Made by a program: the position numbers and the translations under genes. The notes beneath the pieces were generated by a model. The model ran no database searches, was not told the origin of the DNA, and saw only the letters and a list, made by a program, of their open reading frames with translations. This document shows, piece by piece, positions 60,884-64,000 of a stretch of DNA of 64,000 nucleotides; within the stretch, counting starts at the first letter, position 1, and each line of letters opens with the position of its first letter. Origin of the DNA: Saxidomus purpurata (lineage: Eukaryota > Mollusca > Bivalvia > Venerida > Veneridae); NCBI GenBank assembly GCA_022818135.1, contig JAFMSR010000008.1:26481073-26545072 (forward strand), in the 5' to 3' direction.

Positions 60884-62218
60884 TTCACCTGGCTATGCCA
60901 GGGTGAGCTTTTATGATCGATGATTGTCCGTCGTCCGTCGTCCGTCGGCCGTCGTCCGTCGTCCGTCAACATTTTGATTCAAATGACATCTCCTCTGAAA
61001 CCTCTAGGCCAATGTTGATAAAACTATGCAGGAATGTTCCTTGCATGAAGCTCTACCAAAATTGTTCAAAGAATTCCATTCCATGCAGAACTCTGGTTGC
61101 TATGGCAACAAATAGGAAAAACTTTAAAAATCTTCTTCTCTGAAACCACAAGGCATAGAGCTAAGATATTTGGCATGTAGCATTGTCCAGTGAACCTCTA
61201 CCAAGATTGTTCAAATTATGACCCCCGGGTCAAAATTGACGCCGCGCGGGTGGGCACTTAGTTTTTGTATAGGAATATATAGGAAAAACTTTAAAAATCT
61301 TCTTCTCTGACACCACAAGGCCTAGAGCTTAGATATTTGGCATGTAACATTGTCTAGTTGACCTCTACCAAGATTGTTCAAATTATGACCCCCGGGTCAA
61401 AATTGACCCTGGGGGGTGGGGGGGGGGTGGGGGGTCACTTAGTTTTGCATAGGAATATATAGGAAAAACATTAAAAATCTTCTTCTCTGAAACCACAAAG
61501 CCTAGAGCTTAGATATTTGGCATGTAGCATGGGCTAGTGGACCTCTACCAAGATTAATAATATTATGACCCCCGCATGGGGGCGGGGGGGTGTCACTTAC
61601 TTTTACATAGGCTTATGTAGGAAAAACTTTAAAAATTTTCTTCTCTGAAACCACAAGGCTTAGAGCTTAGATATTTGGCATGTGGCATTGGCTAGTGGAC
61701 CTCTACCAAGATTGTTCCAATTATGACCCTCGGATCAAAATTGGCCCCGCACGGGGGTCACTTAGTTTTACATAGGCTTATATAGCAAAAACTTTAAAAA
61801 TCTTCTACTTTGAAACCACAAGGCCTAGAGCTTAGATATTTGGCATGTAGCATTGGCTATTGGACCTCTACCAAGATTGTTCAAATTATGACCCCCGGGT
61901 CAAAAATGACCTCGCACCGGGGGTCACTTAGTTTTACATAGGCTTATATAGGGAAAACTTTAAAAATCTTTTTCTCTGAAACCACAAGGCCTAGAGCTTA
62001 GATATTTGGCGTGTAGCATTGCCTAGTAGACCTCTTTACAGTTTGTTCAAATTATGCCCCTGGGGTCAAAATTGACCTTGCCCGGGGGGGGGTCATTTGT
62101 TTTACAAAGGCGTATATAGGAAAACTTATTTGGTATATAACATTATCTAGTGATCTTCCACCAGGCAAGTGGACTTGTACCAAGGTGAGCGATATAGGGC
62201 CATCTTGGCCCTCTTGTT
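60884..62218 (+). mobile_element. Helentron-like repeat with six to seven ~170-bp tandem units
   Basis: The 5' end has a hairpin CACCTGGC-tat-GCCAGGGTG (60886-60905), then a (CGTCCGT)n tract (60930-60966). Units of 160-190 bp repeat AAAACTTTAAAAATCTTCTT, CTAGAGCTTAGATATTTGGC, GGACCTCTACCAAGATTGTT and a G-rich GACCCCCGGGTCAAAATTG segment. The 3' end repeats AAGGTGAGC from the 5' end and has a hairpin AGGGCCA-tct-TGGCCCT (62196-62212) followed by CTTGTT. Helentron/HINE class is inferred. Confidence 0.7.
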
Positions 62219-62546
62219 GTAACGTAGAATCCTTTTTTAATGAATTAGTTTTTTTGCATGTTTTTAAAGCAGTTTTTATTTTATAAGCAGTTTTAATAAC
62301 TATAATACAATCAATGGTTTTGGATAGAAATATAACTTTCAAAACATCCATTGCGTTGTCATGTTGAATTTACCCTCAAACTATAAGTACCGTAAAACAG
62401 CTTTTCATCTTTTTGCAGTTACAGTTAAATGACACAGAAACTTATTTGAGGAATAATGCGTCATTGAATAGTGTGTACATATAAACAATTAGCTCGTAAT
62501 CACAATATTAAAGTAATACTTCAACGAATTGTAAGCAGAAACTGTA
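62219..62546 (-). other. Downstream flank of BIR copy B
   Basis: No coding sequence. It shares phrases with 21485-21580 and 54755-54830 (AATGCGTCA.TGAATAGTGTGTACA, CTCGTAATCACAATATTAAA), which link it to decayed copy C. Confidence 0.5.
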
Positions 62547-63673
62547 TTAACGGCAAGAAAATCCAAATCGACTCAAATGCTGTTGTCTTGGATCATCTCC
62601 AGGGGACCAGTTGGATAACTTTCCTCCGCATACCGTGCATTGCACTGTCACCGCGACTTTAAAAAATCAATAAATACTTACAATAGATTATCTTTGTTCT
62701 GATGGAAAATCAATTTTACATACAAAAAGTACCGTAGCTGTAACCAGTTGACCAAATATCAAAGATGTCTTGCTTATTACCTTTCATTTAAAGATACAAA
62801 GCTTAGGGCTTTGACTTTTCATTGTATTTTGTAGAATTGTTTGAAACAGTGTTGTTTAATTTATTTGTCCAAGTGTAATGGTTTTATACCACTTAGCTAG
62901 TAAATATATTTTATGCAAACCTCTGTAACTAAACTTCGCTTCTGCAAGAACTGCCGGGTCAAGAAAACGATGAGGCCAGTGATGAAAAGTTCCTAGTCGT
63001 AGCGTATAATTTGCGCTGGTCTCTCTTCGAGGATGAAATTGTGTTCTATCCGTGATTCCGTGCATAAGGAGGTGGTTTGTTCCGACAGCTCCATGGATAT
63101 TTTGCATAGTTGACAGGTGTGTGGTAAGGGTATTGCCGTAATCAAAACGTGGTATAACCTGAAATGTTATTGTTTGTAGAGACTTTATATAACAAGTCTT
63201 GTCTAGTATGCTCGACTGCTAATCGAGTTAAAATCCCACTCAGGCCAGCCTTTTTTGCGACCACCAGTATTCGGAATTCGCAATCGGACGTAAACCTCTT
63301 TTCTGAATACTATAACAGCTAACGTTGAGTGGTTTGATTTGTACATGTAATATTTTGATGGTCTTCACTTGCACAGTTGTGTCAAACTTTCCCTTTTTGG
63401 TACATGTGTACTTTATTACCAATACAGATGCAATATGCTTGCAATATAGGCAATATAATCATTATAAAAGACTTAAAGTTTGTAACCTACCATATTGATA
63501 GTTGTCGCAAGATGTATTTCCTGTTGTCGTATTTGTATGTCAGATGACATGTGTTGTAATGATACGAAGTGTGATTCATTACCGCCATCAACAGAAGCAA
63601 ACGATGGCAAATCTGGCGCGGGCAAATTTCTATTCTCCGGAAGGCCTACTACCTCCGTCGGGTTCTCGGCCAT
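62547..63673 (-). CDS. Single-BIR IAP-type protein, copy B
   Basis: Exons 63673-63491 (ATG, donor GTAGGT), 63158-62921 (acceptor TTTCAG, donor GTTTGC) and 62656-62547 (acceptor TTAAAG, stop TAA) join in phase 0 then 1 into 176 residues. Exon 2 gives the N-half of a BIR domain (NYTLRLGTFHHWPHRFLDPA then EAKFSYRG). Exon 3 gives the zinc site CTVC-x16-H-x6-C within CGGKLSNWSPGDDPRQQHL, exactly the BIR spacing. There is no RING or CARD; the protein ends two residues after the last Cys, which is short for a BIR fold and may mean a missing downstream exon (a GTTAAT donor overlaps the stop). BIR proteins of the IAP family bind caspases or related partners in the cytosol and are heavily expanded in bivalves. 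Copy A at 12168-13093 is a broken paralogue. Confidence 0.7.
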
Positions 63674-64000
63674 GTTTCATTCTTCTATAAAGCAAAAGAG
63701 CACGATATCATGATTAATTAGATAAACACGTTACTTAAGACATAATGTTACTTTTTGTAAATAAATTAGAGATAGTGCTTTCCGCTTATATTTTTTTGTA
63801 ATATAGTGTAATATAAATCTATAGTTTACCTTAATCCTGCGAACAAATAAATCGTCCAACTAATACCGCAGCCATAAAGCACTGTGACATTGAGATATGT
63901 AAAAATCAATATGTTGATACGGGTAAGATATTGTTAAGTCGTTTAAGGAAATGACTTCGAAACTAAAAAAACTACAGATTACTTTTTAATGGGAGTACGT
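63674..64000. other. Upstream region of BIR copy B
   Basis: Presumed 5' UTR/promoter side of the minus-strand BIR gene. No promoter motif was assigned. Confidence 0.35.

Noticed and set aside
63195..63245. CGACTGCTAATCGAG, like a tRNA-Ser(GCU) anticodon arm
   Set aside because: No A box, T arm or acceptor stem around it.

Overview
The window looks like nuclear DNA of a marine invertebrate, most likely a bivalve mollusc. It is AT-rich and gene-poor, with GT-AG introns, BIR-domain (IAP-type) genes in several copies, a BEL/Pao retrotransposon, CR1/Jockey-like LINE pieces, tRNA-derived repeats, and several minisatellite-bearing repeats of the (GTCC)n type common in mollusc genomes. No prokaryotic features were seen. 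The species assignment is inference.

The host layer is a tandemly duplicated, minus-strand family of small single-BIR genes. One apparently intact copy lies at 62547-63673. A frameshifted copy lies at 12168-13093. A third copy is reduced to flanking sequence (about 21480-22006 and 54760-54966) plus the end of its first exon. Shared downstream motifs at 4751, 11534, 21556 and 62390, and a diverged direct repeat (331-580 and 58544-58812), suggest further old copies.

The main structure is a nested transposon stack of 32.7 kb (22007-54754) inside the third IAP copy. A minus-strand BEL/Pao element has TGT...ACA LTRs, an AATGC target duplication on both sides, and a primer site resembling tRNA-Tyr. 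It is decayed: gag and pol are split by frameshifts. It has itself been invaded three times: (1) its 3' LTR is split at 22175/42457 by a 20.3-kb element; (2) pol is split between RNase H and integrase by a 4.2-kb TTAA-flanked element (46494-50658); (3) the integrase is interrupted by a roughly 0.5-kb CA-repeat-bearing insert (45016-45519). Between pol and the 3' LTR is an extra ORF with two C2H2 zinc fingers and a poly-Asp acidic tail, broken by one in-frame TAA.

The 20.3-kb element is the most unusual object. Its inverted ends of about 2 kb are built from a roughly 228-bp repeat carrying palindromic boxes, and each end has a perfect 12-bp-stem hairpin. Between the ends are a minus-strand spliced gene with a DUF7869-like, possibly transposase-related domain (25253-29712, 5' part missing), LINE fragments, small TIR elements, and a plus-strand three-exon gene for a 97-residue Tudor/chromo-barrel-like protein (35864-38911).

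The rest of the window is mostly non-coding: a 1.3-kb foldback element, several small TA-flanked elements, two tRNA-derived sequences, and at least three Helentron-like elements with 3' hairpins (8041-8790, 17453-18318, 60884-62218).
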